The notes under the pieces were generated by a model. It searched no databases, was not told the origin of the DNA, and worked only from the letters and a program-made list of their open reading frames with translations. Both the position numbers and the translations under genes were made by a program. DNA of 64,000 bases from positions 558,001 through 622,000 of the forward strand of contig NZ_JACVOR010000002.1 of the NCBI RefSeq assembly GCF_018882295.1. The letters are read 5' to 3'. This document shows positions 56,230-64,000 of this stretch, in pieces (position 1 is the first letter of the stretch; each line of letters starts with the position of its first letter). The stretch comes from Polynucleobacter sp. 80A-SIGWE. Its GTDB lineage: Bacteria > Pseudomonadota > Gammaproteobacteria > Burkholderiales > Burkholderiaceae.

Positions 56230-57645
56230 ATGACGAAGACCGTCGCTGATGTGATGAAGTTAGTTAAAGAGAAAGAATGTACTTTCGTTGATTTCCGCTT
56301 TGTAGATACAAAGGGTAAAGAGCAACACACAACGGTACCTATTTCTGCATTTGACGAAGACAAATTTGAGAGCGGTCATGCATTTGACGGTTCATCTATT
56401 GCTGGTTGGAAGGGTATTGAAGCTTCTGACATGTTGTTGATGCCTGATCCAACAGCTTGCTATATCGACCCATTCTATGAAGAGCCAACATTGGTCATCA
56501 CATGTGATGTGATCGAGCCTTCAGATGGCAAAGGTTACGACCGTGATCCACGTTCGATTGCCAAACGTGCTGAGTCTTATTTGAAAAGCACTGGCATTGG
56601 TGATACAGCTTACTTTGGTCCAGAGCCAGAATTCTTTATTTTTGACGGCGTCCGTTGGGGTGCTGACATGCAAGGTTGTTTCGTTAAGGTAGATTCTGAA
56701 GAAGCTCCATGGTCTTCAGCTGCTGAAATCGAAGGTGGTAATACTGGTCACCGTCCAGGTAAAAAAGGTGGCTATTTCCCAGTTGCTCCAGTAGATACAT
56801 TCCAAGACATGCGTTCTGAAATGTGTTTGATCCTCGAATCTTTAGGTATTCCTGTCGAAGTGCATCACCATGAAGTTGCTGGCCAAGGCCAAAACGAATT
56901 GGGTACTAAGTTCAGCACTTTAGTTGAGCGCGCTGACTGGACTATCTGGCAGAAATACGTGGTTCAAAACGTTGCTCATGCATACGGTAAGACAGCCACA
57001 TTTATGCCTAAACCTATCGTTGGCGATAACGGTTCTGGTATGCACGTTCACCAATCTATTTGGAAGAATGGCGAGAACTTGTTTGCTGGTAACGGCTACG
57101 CAGGCTTGTCAGAATTCGCATTGTTCTACATTGGCGGCATCATCAAGCACGCTAAGGCATTGAATGCGATTACTAACCCAGGTACAAACTCATACAAGCG
57201 TTTGGTTCCAGGCTTTGAGGCTCCAGTGAAGTTGGCTTACTCAGCACGTAACCGTTCTGCTTCGATTCGTATTCCACACGTTTCAAGTCCTAAGGGTCGT
57301 CGTATCGAGACTCGCTTCCCTGATCCATTGGCTAACCCATACCTCTGCTTCTCAGCATTGATGATGGCAGGTTTAGATGGTATTCAGAACAAGATTCATC
57401 CAGGTGAAGCTGCTGACAAGAACTTGTATGACTTGCCACCAGAAGAAGATGCAAAGATCCCAACCGTTTGTGCAAGCTTGGAAGAGGCATTAGAAGCTTT
57501 GAACAAAGACCGTGAGTTCTTGACTCGTGGCGGTGTCTTTACAGACTCTATGATCGACGCATATATCGCTTTGAAGATGGAAGATGTCACACGTTTCCGT
57601 ATGACTACTCATCCTATCGAATTCGATATGTACTACTCCCTGTAA
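56230..57645 (+). CDS. glnA: Glutamine synthetase type I
   Basis: Dodecameric enzyme making glutamine from glutamate, ammonia and ATP; 471 residues. Conserved features include [17 protein letters not shown], the metal-site motif [24 protein letters not shown] and the adenylylation loop NLYDLPPEE with the target Tyr, so activity should be controlled by GlnE/PII. A GGAG precedes the ATG. It is followed 11 bases later by ntrB and ntrC in the order glnA-ntrB-ntrC. Regulation by NtrC is suggested by the sites upstream. Confidence 0.97.
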   Translation: MTKTVADVMKLVKEKECTFVDFRFVDTKGKEQHTTVPISAFDEDKFESGHAFDGSSIAGWKGIEASDMLLMPDPTACYIDPFYEEPTLVITCDVIEPSDGKGYDRDPRSIAKRAESYLKSTGIGDTAYFGPEPEFFIFDGVRWGADMQGCFVKVDSEEAPWSSAAEIEGGNTGHRPGKKGGYFPVAPVDTFQDMRSEMCLILESLGIPVEVHHHEVAGQGQNELGTKFSTLVERADWTIWQKYVVQNVAHAYGKTATFMPKPIVGDNGSGMHVHQSIWKNGENLFAGNGYAGLSEFALFYIGGIIKHAKALNAITNPGTNSYKRLVPGFEAPVKLAYSARNRSASIRIPHVSSPKGRRIETRFPDPLANPYLCFSALMMAGLDGIQNKIHPGEAADKNLYDLPPEEDAKIPTVCASLEEALEALNKDREFLTRGGVFTDSMIDAYIALKMEDVTRFRMTTHPIEFDMYYSL

Positions 57646-57656
57646 GCGAAGGAGAA

Positions 57657-58793
57657 ATGTTGAGCGCAGGTCTGTTGCGCAATTCGTTCAAAGGGGCAGC
57701 TTCGGCTGCTCCTTTTTTTCCGACATTGCTTGATCAGATGCCCAATGCCATCGTGGTGTTTGAGGCTGAGAACCAACAATTGGTTTACGTAAACCCGGCT
57801 GCAGAGTCTGCGCTGGATCTTTCACGGAAATCTCTTGAGGGACAATCTGTGCACAACTTGTTTGGCGATAACCAGGCTATTAAGCTGATGATCGAAGAGG
57901 TGAAGCTAGGGCATGTGTCCGCTCAACGTCAAGAGATGGTGTTGCATTCATTGCCGGGGAGTATTCATCAAGAGTCGATTCCTGCGCACGTAGTAGTGGC
58001 TAGTCTTGAGGATCCAACTCTGATCATGATGGAGTGGTTTCCGATTGATCAACAGTTACGAAGTGAGCGCGATGAACGCGTCACTCAGCAAGTCGAAGCA
58101 AACAAGCAGTTAATGCGTAACTTAGCGCATGAAATTAAGAATCCTTTGGGTGGCATTCGTGGTGCCGCTCAATTGCTGGAGTTTGAACTTCCAGAAAAAG
58201 GCTTGCGTGAATACACCCAGGTCATCATAAAAGAGTCAGATCGCCTCCAGAACTTGGTAGATAGGTTGCTTGCCCCACATCGCAAGGCTCATGCCATGGA
58301 GTCATTTAATGTCCATGAGGCATTGGAGCGCGTCCGCAGTTTGGTTTTGGCTGAGTTTCCAAAAGGGTTGAGGATTATTCGTAACTACGACACCAGCCTT
58401 CCTGAGGTTTTAGGTGATCGTGAGCAGTTGATTCAGGCGGTCTTAAATATTGCCCACAATGCTGCTCAAGCACTCTCAGAAGAAATACATCAAGGTATTG
58501 CCCAAATTGAATTGAAGACGAGGGTAGCTCGCTCTGTAACCATTTCGAAACATCGCTACAAGATGGCGATGGACTTACATGTAATTGATAACGGACCCGG
58601 TATTCCGGAAGATATCCGTGAGCGTATTTTCTTCCCTCTAGTTTCTGGCAGAGATGGTGGCAGCGGTCTTGGGCTTACCCTGGCGCAAACTTTTGTACAG
58701 CAGCATCAAGGCTTCATTGCCTGTGACAGCCGTCCTGGACGGACTGACTTCCATATTCAAATTCCTTACCGTAGGCAGGAGAAAGCATTATGA
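57657..58793 (+). CDS. glnL: Nitrogen regulation sensor kinase NtrB
   Basis: Cytoplasmic histidine kinase/phosphatase of 378 residues that sets NtrC phosphorylation according to PII. An N-terminal PAS domain (about 23-130; LPNAIVVFE-like start) precedes the HisKA domain with the phospho-acceptor His158 in NLAHEIKNPLGG, then the ATPase domain with NIAHNAAQAL (N box), DNGPGIP (G1) and GGSGLGLTLAQ (G2). It shares 4 bases with the start of ntrC. The first 20 residues have no clear counterpart. Confidence 0.95.
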   Translation: MLSAGLLRNSFKGAASAAPFFPTLLDQMPNAIVVFEAENQQLVYVNPAAESALDLSRKSLEGQSVHNLFGDNQAIKLMIEEVKLGHVSAQRQEMVLHSLPGSIHQESIPAHVVVASLEDPTLIMMEWFPIDQQLRSERDERVTQQVEANKQLMRNLAHEIKNPLGGIRGAAQLLEFELPEKGLREYTQVIIKESDRLQNLVDRLLAPHRKAHAMESFNVHEALERVRSLVLAEFPKGLRIIRNYDTSLPEVLGDREQLIQAVLNIAHNAAQALSEEIHQGIAQIELKTRVARSVTISKHRYKMAMDLHVIDNGPGIPEDIRERIFFPLVSGRDGGSGLGLTLAQTFVQQHQGFIACDSRPGRTDFHIQIPYRRQEKAL

Positions 58794-60241
58794 AACCCGT
58801 GTGGATCGTTGATGATGACCAATCTATTCGTTGGGTGTTAGAGAAGGCGCTGACTCGTGAGAATATTCCCCATAAGAGTTTCTCTAATCCAAATGATGTT
58901 CTCGATGCTCTGGAGAAGGATGCTCCACAAGTATTAATTTCTGATATTCGGATGCCCCGTGGCAATGGTTTGGATCTTCTCCAAAATGTAAAAGAAAGCC
59001 ATCCAATGCTTCCGGTCATCATCATGACGGCATACTCGGATTTAGATTCGGCAGTTTCATCTTTCCAAGGCGGTGCATTTGAATACCTCACTAAGCCATT
59101 TGATATCGATAAAGCGGTAGAGCTAATTCGTCGTGCTATGGAGCAGAGCGAGCGCAATCAAACTGGCAATAAAGAGATGAATGGCTGGAGACAGGATTCC
59201 ACTGAAATTATTGGTCAAGCTCCGGCAATGCAGGAAGTTTTCAGAGCCATTGGTCGTTTGGCTCAGTCTCACTCAACAGTCTTGATTACTGGTGAATCTG
59301 GCACTGGTAAAGAATTAGTTGCCCAAGCTTTACATAAACATAGTCCCCGCGCTAAGGGCCCATTCGTGGCTTTTAGTACTGCTGCAGTGCCTAAGGATTT
59401 ATTGGAGTCAGAGTTATTTGGTCATGAGCGCGGAGCGTTCCCTGGAGCATTGACGTTGCGTCGTGGACGTTTTGAGCAAGCTGATGGTGGAACCTTATTT
59501 TTGGATGAGATTGGAGATATCCCTTTTGATCTGCAAACCCGTTTATTGCGCGCATTAACCGACGGACATTTTTATCGCGTTGGTGGGCAAGACCCCATCA
59601 AGGCAAATGTCCGCATCATTGCTTCCACACACCAAAACTTAGAAGCCCGTGTTGCTGCTGGTGCTTTCCGCGAAGATTTATTGCACCGCTTAAATGTGAT
59701 TCGTTTACGGATGCCGCCATTGCGTGAACGTGCTGAAGATATTCCAGTTCTGGCACGTCATTTCATGTTGTCTTGCGCTAAGTCTTTGGGTGTAGAGCCT
59801 AAAAAACTGTCGGATGATGTTTTAAAAGAAATCAGCGTTATGCCATTTCCAGGTAATGTGCGCCAATTAGAAAACCTGTGCCATTGGTTAACTGTGATGA
59901 CACCATCCAATGTGATTGGGGTAAGTGATTTACCTGCGGACATTTTGGCGGAAGCTAGTGAGCAACCTGTTTTATTGCAAGGTGAATCCAATCCATCCGC
60001 TCCAGTTGCCATTAGAGGCGCTTCAGTTGATTGGGAGGGTGGTTTAGGTCGACTGGCAGTCAAAATGCTCCAAGACGGCGATACAGAAGTGTATGACGTA
60101 CTGTGCTCTAAGTTTGAAAAAGCAGTGCTGCAAGCAGCCCTAGAGGTCACTCGGGGGCGACGAGTTGAAGCAGCACAGCGCCTTGGTATTGGCCGTAATA
60201 CGATCACCCGGAAATTGCAGGAGCTGGGCATTGATGGCTGA
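58790..60241 (+). CDS. glnG: Nitrogen response regulator NtrC with altered GAFTGA loop
   Basis: Response regulator of 483 residues. Receiver domain with Asp52 in SDIRMP; AAA+ domain with Walker A GESGTGKE (168-175) and Walker [12 protein letters not shown]; Fis-type HTH at the C-terminus ([17 protein letters not shown]). The sigma54-contact loop is GAFPGA (residues 215-220, Pro218 encoded by CCT at 59441-59443) rather than GAFTGA. The Thr is the residue that contacts sigma54, so sigma54 activation may be impaired or changed. Everything else in the ATPase looks intact. See the findings. Confidence 0.93.
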   Translation: MKPVWIVDDDQSIRWVLEKALTRENIPHKSFSNPNDVLDALEKDAPQVLISDIRMPRGNGLDLLQNVKESHPMLPVIIMTAYSDLDSAVSSFQGGAFEYLTKPFDIDKAVELIRRAMEQSERNQTGNKEMNGWRQDSTEIIGQAPAMQEVFRAIGRLAQSHSTVLITGESGTGKELVAQALHKHSPRAKGPFVAFSTAAVPKDLLESELFGHERGAFPGALTLRRGRFEQADGGTLFLDEIGDIPFDLQTRLLRALTDGHFYRVGGQDPIKANVRIIASTHQNLEARVAAGAFREDLLHRLNVIRLRMPPLRERAEDIPVLARHFMLSCAKSLGVEPKKLSDDVLKEISVMPFPGNVRQLENLCHWLTVMTPSNVIGVSDLPADILAEASEQPVLLQGESNPSAPVAIRGASVDWEGGLGRLAVKMLQDGDTEVYDVLCSKFEKAVLQAALEVTRGRRVEAAQRLGIGRNTITRKLQELGIDG

Positions 60242-61082
60242 GTCGATTCGAATAGCGGCCTGGAATGTCAACTCACTGAAGGTGCGTTTACCTCACGTAC
60301 TCAAGTGGTTACAGGATCAAGAAAAAGCTAAGAAGCCTATTGATGCGCTATGTCTTCAAGAATTAAAGATGACGGAGGATAAGTATCCGCATAAAGAGCT
60401 AGAGGAGGCGGGGTACATCAGTATTGCTGCCGGACAAAAGACCTATAACGGTGTGGCCATCATTGTTCGTAAAGCTGCACTAGCGCCGATTGCCACAGAT
60501 CATGAAACAACTTTTCTAAAGCCAGTCAGAAATATTCCTGGAAATACGGATGAGCAGCAACGCATCTTGGCCGCAACAGTGTGCTTTAAGGGTATACAGC
60601 CTATTCGCCTGGTGTCGGCATATTTCCCCAATGGACAGTCGCCCGATAGCGATAAATTCCAATATAAGTTGGGATGGCTTGCAGCGCTTGAAGATTGGTT
60701 AAAAGAAGAGTTGACTCAAAATACTCGCTTAGCACTATTAGGCGACTTTAATATCGCACCTACGGATGATGATGTGCATGACCCATCGAAGTGGATTGGT
60801 CAAAATCTGGTATCTCCACCAGAGCGACAAGCCTTTCAGAAACTACTCAATTTGGGTCTAACGGATTCATTCAGAATGTTTGAACAAGCGCCTAAAACTT
60901 TTAGCTGGTGGGATTACCGGATGATGGGCTTTAGGAGAAACGCTGGCATGCGGATTGATCACATTCTTCTGAGTGACTCACTCAAACAACAATGTAGTGC
61001 CAGCATTGTCGATAAAGAGCCTAGAACCTGGGAGCAGCCTTCTGACCATGCTCCAGTGGTTGCGGAGATTAAAAAGTCTTAA
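60234..61082 (+). CDS. xth: Exodeoxyribonuclease III
   Basis: AP endonuclease/3' exonuclease of the ExoIII family that repairs abasic sites. The ATG at 60234 overlaps the ntrC stop and gives 282 residues beginning [16 protein letters not shown], with LQELKMTEDKYP (Glu metal ligand), GDFNIAPTDDDVHD and the final SDHAPVVAEI. An upstream open frame back to 60165 is only the NtrC coding region in another phase. It is likely co-transcribed with ntrBC. Confidence 0.95.
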   Translation: MAESIRIAAWNVNSLKVRLPHVLKWLQDQEKAKKPIDALCLQELKMTEDKYPHKELEEAGYISIAAGQKTYNGVAIIVRKAALAPIATDHETTFLKPVRNIPGNTDEQQRILAATVCFKGIQPIRLVSAYFPNGQSPDSDKFQYKLGWLAALEDWLKEELTQNTRLALLGDFNIAPTDDDVHDPSKWIGQNLVSPPERQAFQKLLNLGLTDSFRMFEQAPKTFSWWDYRMMGFRRNAGMRIDHILLSDSLKQQCSASIVDKEPRTWEQPSDHAPVVAEIKKS

Positions 61083-61123
61083 TATCGGGGCCTAGCGCCT
61101 ACATTAAGACAGCATTCTGTATC

Positions 61124-61151
61124 TTGCTTTATTCTTAATAGAATCTATAAC
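61124..61151 (+). promoter_or_regulatory. Promoter with an embedded inverted repeat, upstream of the OMF gene
   Basis: TTGCTT (61124-61129), 16-base spacer, TATAAC (61146-61151). The spacer contains ATTCT-TAAT-AGAAT (61131-61144), an inverted repeat where a repressor or MerR-type activator could bind. Confidence 0.5.
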
Positions 61152-61196
61152 AGCATCCTTAAATGAAGCAATCAGTTTTGAAAATTAAGCTCTTGA

Positions 61197-62864
61197 ATGC
61201 CAATATCTAGAAATTCGATTGCCAGTTTAGCTGCCATCCTCAGCACGTGCATGCTGGCTGGATGCATTATGGTTGGTCCGGATTATGCAAGACCTCCGGT
61301 TAAGGCTGTGGATCAATATAAATCATCAACTCAAACGGAATTTACAGAGTCTTTGGGGGAAAACTCGAACAAGATTCTGGATCCTGTGGAGTGGTGGCAG
61401 AGCTTTAATGACCCAACACTAAATGCCTTGCTAAAGCAGGCTACTGCCCAAAATCTGACTTTGCAACAAACTGCACTTCGGATATACCAATTGCAAGCTC
61501 AGCTTGGAGTGAGTGATGCTGCACTATTGCCTTCCGCTAATTTAAGTGCCGCCTATGCAAATAACCGCAATAGCGCAATACAAGAAGCTATCAATGACTC
61601 CAATAATTTAGTGTCTAGAAATGCCTTGATTCAAATGAGTTGGGAGTTGGACTTCTGGGGAAAGAGTCGTCGCGGAATTCAAAGCTCATTAAGCTCGTAT
61701 TTATCTGGTGTTGCTGCTTACTACTCAGCTGATGTTTCTTTAACTGCGGATGTCGCCAATACCTATATCAATATTCGTAACTATGAAGAGCTGATTGCTG
61801 TTGCAAAAACAAATCTAGCTTTACAAAAAGAAAGCTTACGCATTGCAGGGGCTCGTTTTAAATATGGTGCCACCTCGATGCTGGACCTAAGTCAGGCGCA
61901 ATCTCAGTATGAGCAGACTAAGGCGCAGATACCAGGATTGATCGCTAATTTAAGAAAAAATCAGCATGCCATGAGTATCTTGCTGGGTGAACCCCCAGAT
62001 TATTACGAAAAGACTTATGGAAATACCAATGGAACTCTCAAGCCGCCAACAGCATTGGGTGTTGGTATGCCAAGGGATTTATTGCGCCGTCGCCCCGATG
62101 TTCTCCAGGCAGAGTTTGATGCTGCCTCTAAATCCGCCTTGATAGGCGTAAGTAAGGCGCAGCTATTCCCAACATTTACTTTGGGCGGAACTTTTGGCTA
62201 CTCCAACTCCAATTATGGAAATTTAACCTCTGCTAATTTATTTAGTTGGGGTAATAGCTCTTCCGGAGTTACTGCTGGACTGTATTTACCGCTGTTTTAT
62301 CGAGGTGCAATCGTGGATCAGGTCCGTGTGCAGGATGCTATTTTTCAGCAGAGTCTGTTGGCCTATCAAAATCAAGTCCTGAATGCTCAGAAAGAAGTTG
62401 AGGATTCGCTGATTACCATCTCTACAACTAAGAGCTCGAAAGAAGATTTAGGCCGTGGCGTGATTGCAGCACAAAGTGCAGCTGATTTAGCTCTTGAGCG
62501 CTATAAGACAGGGCAGAGTGATTACACCACGGTAATTACTGCGCAGCAATCTCTATTAAATGTACAAAACGCTTTTGTCCAAACTTCATCAAACGAGCTC
62601 ATCGGGTATGTTGGGGCTTTTAAGGCGCTTGGTGGTGGCTGGACGGCGGATATGAATCCTCCTAAGCTCCCCGACCAGATGATTTCTGACATGACCGACC
62701 GCACAGATTGGGGTTCAGTTCTAACGAGGACAGGCGATCCATTAACGGTTAAGGCAAGCAAGATTTTGGTAGACACTCCAGATCCATCAAACCCTACGCA
62801 AGATGAAGCACCAGTTAAAGTAAATACACCTATTCCGCCGACCCAGGGAAGTGCAGCGCCATGA
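61197..62864 (+). CDS. NodT-family outer-membrane efflux lipoprotein
   Basis: Outer-membrane factor of 555 residues, first gene of a second tripartite system. The lipoprotein signal ends LAGC (Cys23) followed by the family start IMVGPDYARPPV. Two OEP halves are seen (YINIRNYEELIAVAKTNL; RRRPDVLQAEFDAA and TGQSDYTTVITAQQSLL). The C-terminus carries an additional Pro-rich tail of about 40 residues beyond the normal end. The stop overlaps the adaptor start by 4 bases. Confidence 0.9.
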   Translation: MPISRNSIASLAAILSTCMLAGCIMVGPDYARPPVKAVDQYKSSTQTEFTESLGENSNKILDPVEWWQSFNDPTLNALLKQATAQNLTLQQTALRIYQLQAQLGVSDAALLPSANLSAAYANNRNSAIQEAINDSNNLVSRNALIQMSWELDFWGKSRRGIQSSLSSYLSGVAAYYSADVSLTADVANTYINIRNYEELIAVAKTNLALQKESLRIAGARFKYGATSMLDLSQAQSQYEQTKAQIPGLIANLRKNQHAMSILLGEPPDYYEKTYGNTNGTLKPPTALGVGMPRDLLRRRPDVLQAEFDAASKSALIGVSKAQLFPTFTLGGTFGYSNSNYGNLTSANLFSWGNSSSGVTAGLYLPLFYRGAIVDQVRVQDAIFQQSLLAYQNQVLNAQKEVEDSLITISTTKSSKEDLGRGVIAAQSAADLALERYKTGQSDYTTVITAQQSLLNVQNAFVQTSSNELIGYVGAFKALGGGWTADMNPPKLPDQMISDMTDRTDWGSVLTRTGDPLTVKASKILVDTPDPSNPTQDEAPVKVNTPIPPTQGSAAP

Positions 62865-64000
62865 AAGAGTTATTAATAAAAACTAAAATTTTGCTGATGC
62901 CTTTATGGCATCAAGTTCAGACGCTATGGGGATCACTCTTAGCTAAATGGAATGGTTTTCTTGCAAAGTTAAGTACGGTTGAGATCCCTGTTCTTAAAAA
63001 GAAGCTTTCACCGCGGACAATTGGAGTATCTATATTCGTTTTGATCGCCTTAATCGCATTGATTTGTTTGAAATCTTGCGGCAAAGAAGTCAAACGGTCC
63101 CCGACTCCAGTAACAACAGCCCAGCCGCTCTCTCAAGAGATTCGTAGTTTTGCAACTTTTGACGGTTTGGTAGACCCATATCTCACCGTCAATCTTGATG
63201 CACGAGTTAAGGGCTATCTTACTAAGATTGGATTTGCTGACGGAGCTATGGTGAAGAAGGGTGATCTATTGTTTGTAATTGAACAAGATCCCTATATTCA
63301 GGAAGTAAAGTTAAAACAAGCAATCTACAACGAAGCCAAAAGCGAGTATGGGCGTCAAAAATCCTTGCTTAAGGAAAATGCAACTTCTCAGGCTGCCGTT
63401 GATAAAGCCTTATCTCAATACCAGCAGGCTGAGGCTAATCTCACTCTTGCCAAGATTAATTTAGGTTATACGGAAATTAGGGCGCCTTTTGATGGCCTGA
63501 TGGGAAGGCATTTGTTGGATGTGGGCACTTATTTAGATGCCACTACAAAAGGTGTTCAGTTATCTACTATTCAGCAAATCTCACCAATTTATGTCTACTT
63601 CTCGATTAATGAGAGAGACTTTTTGAAGTTTCAAAAAATCCAAGATCCAAATGTAGAGCGTAAGTCTGAAGTAAATACTCTGCCTATTTTTGTTGGACTT
63701 CAAAGCGAGCTTGGCTATCCCCATGAAGGTGTATTGGATTACGCTGCTAATTTGATTTCGACTGATACTGGATCCCTGCAATTGCGGGCAATCATTACGA
63801 ATGAGAATTATCAGTTAATCCCGGGCTTATATGCTCGCGTTATGGCGCAATATGGCGAACCAAGGCAGGCCTTGTTGCTGCCCAAGACTGCTGTGATGAC
63901 AGATCAAGTGGGCGACTATGTCTTTGTTTTAGACGATGCTATGCGTGCACAACGTAAGGACATTACCCTAGGTCAACGCTTTGAGAAGTATGTTGAGATT
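62861..64000 (+). CDS. RND efflux periplasmic adaptor, AcrA-type, truncated by window
   Basis: Partial gene: 380 codons are visible and the frame is open at the right edge. A charged N-terminal segment of about 52 residues precedes one membrane helix at about 53-70, then the AcrA/HlyD domains: DARVKGYLTKIGFADGAMVKKGD (first lipoyl half), an alpha-hairpin around YGRQKSLLKENATSQ, IRAPFDGLMGRHLLDVG (second half), a beta-barrel and the membrane-proximal domain. AcrA-like proteins partner with drug-type RND pumps; the pump gene should lie just beyond 64000. Confidence 0.88.
   Translation, partial: MKELLIKTKILLMPLWHQVQTLWGSLLAKWNGFLAKLSTVEIPVLKKKLSPRTIGVSIFVLIALIALICLKSCGKEVKRSPTPVTTAQPLSQEIRSFATFDGLVDPYLTVNLDARVKGYLTKIGFADGAMVKKGDLLFVIEQDPYIQEVKLKQAIYNEAKSEYGRQKSLLKENATSQAAVDKALSQYQQAEANLTLAKINLGYTEIRAPFDGLMGRHLLDVGTYLDATTKGVQLSTIQQISPIYVYFSINERDFLKFQKIQDPNVERKSEVNTLPIFVGLQSELGYPHEGVLDYAANLISTDTGSLQLRAIITNENYQLIPGLYARVMAQYGEPRQALLLPKTAVMTDQVGDYVFVLDDAMRAQRKDITLGQRFEKYVEI

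Overview
The window looks like a chromosome segment of a betaproteobacterium of the family Burkholderiaceae, most likely Polynucleobacter or a close relative. The basis is gene order (ndk-rlmN-ispG-hisS-yfgM-bamB-der-hfq-hflX-hflK-hflC-hisZ-purA, and surE-pcm-nlpD), protein sequences of betaproteobacterial type, moderate GC that looks well below Burkholderia, and very tight packing. I saw no rRNA, insertion sequence, prophage or CRISPR array. The genus is an inference.

Layout. 1-137: tail of recR. 315-1727: carbohydrate-type porin. 1904-7795: CzcCBA-type heavy-metal RND efflux operon with its own promoter. 7812-12332: surE-pcm-nlpD, a PolB-like exonuclease and rlmD, ending in a terminator shared with a convergent BI-1/YccA gene. 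13404-27629: core block ndk, rlmN, ispG, hisS, yfgM, bamB, der, hfq, hflX, hflK, hflC, hisZ, purA, followed by malate synthase G (to 29905). 29998-34681: accessory genes, including an orphan cysteine-protease-like protein, a 51-residue protein, a small ion-channel protein, an MFS transporter, a dienelactone hydrolase, a DUF4239-type membrane protein and an unknown protein. 34846-38642: a TolC-family protein translationally coupled to a run of small secreted Pro/Gly-rich proteins. 38704-45389: an unknown lipoprotein, tRNA-Leu(CAG), rnr, rlmB, a DUF2892 protein, thioredoxin 2, transaldolase and rpiA. 45612-56032: yggX, argA, hrpA, a beta-propeller protein, a deacetylase, a sterol-desaturase-like hydroxylase, an EI24 protein and a CinA-like protein. 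56230-61082: glnA-ntrB-ntrC-xth. 61197-64000: outer-membrane factor and truncated adaptor of a second tripartite efflux pump.

How it fits together. Much of the window is housekeeping: rRNA modification, tRNA charging, outer-membrane assembly (BamB, YfgM), the HflKC/Hfq/HflX cluster, histidine and purine synthesis, nitrogen control, and the pentose-phosphate enzymes Tal and RpiA. Envelope transport is the second theme, with three TolC-superfamily outer-membrane factors in 64 kb.

Most interesting points. (1) The cassette at 34846-38642: one TolC-like channel followed by four small signal-peptide proteins. Three of these share two short Pro-rich modules and near-identical DNA blocks, and one carries a Gly-Gly-X block and a Gln-Ala hexanucleotide repeat. 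I recognise no described system that matches. (2) NtrC has GAFPGA where sigma54 activators have GAFTGA, while glnA keeps two good NtrC boxes and only a weak -24/-12 element. (3) rpoS is absent from its usual position after nlpD, and pilW/rodZ are absent between rlmN and ispG. All functional assignments come from reading the sequence; no database search was run.
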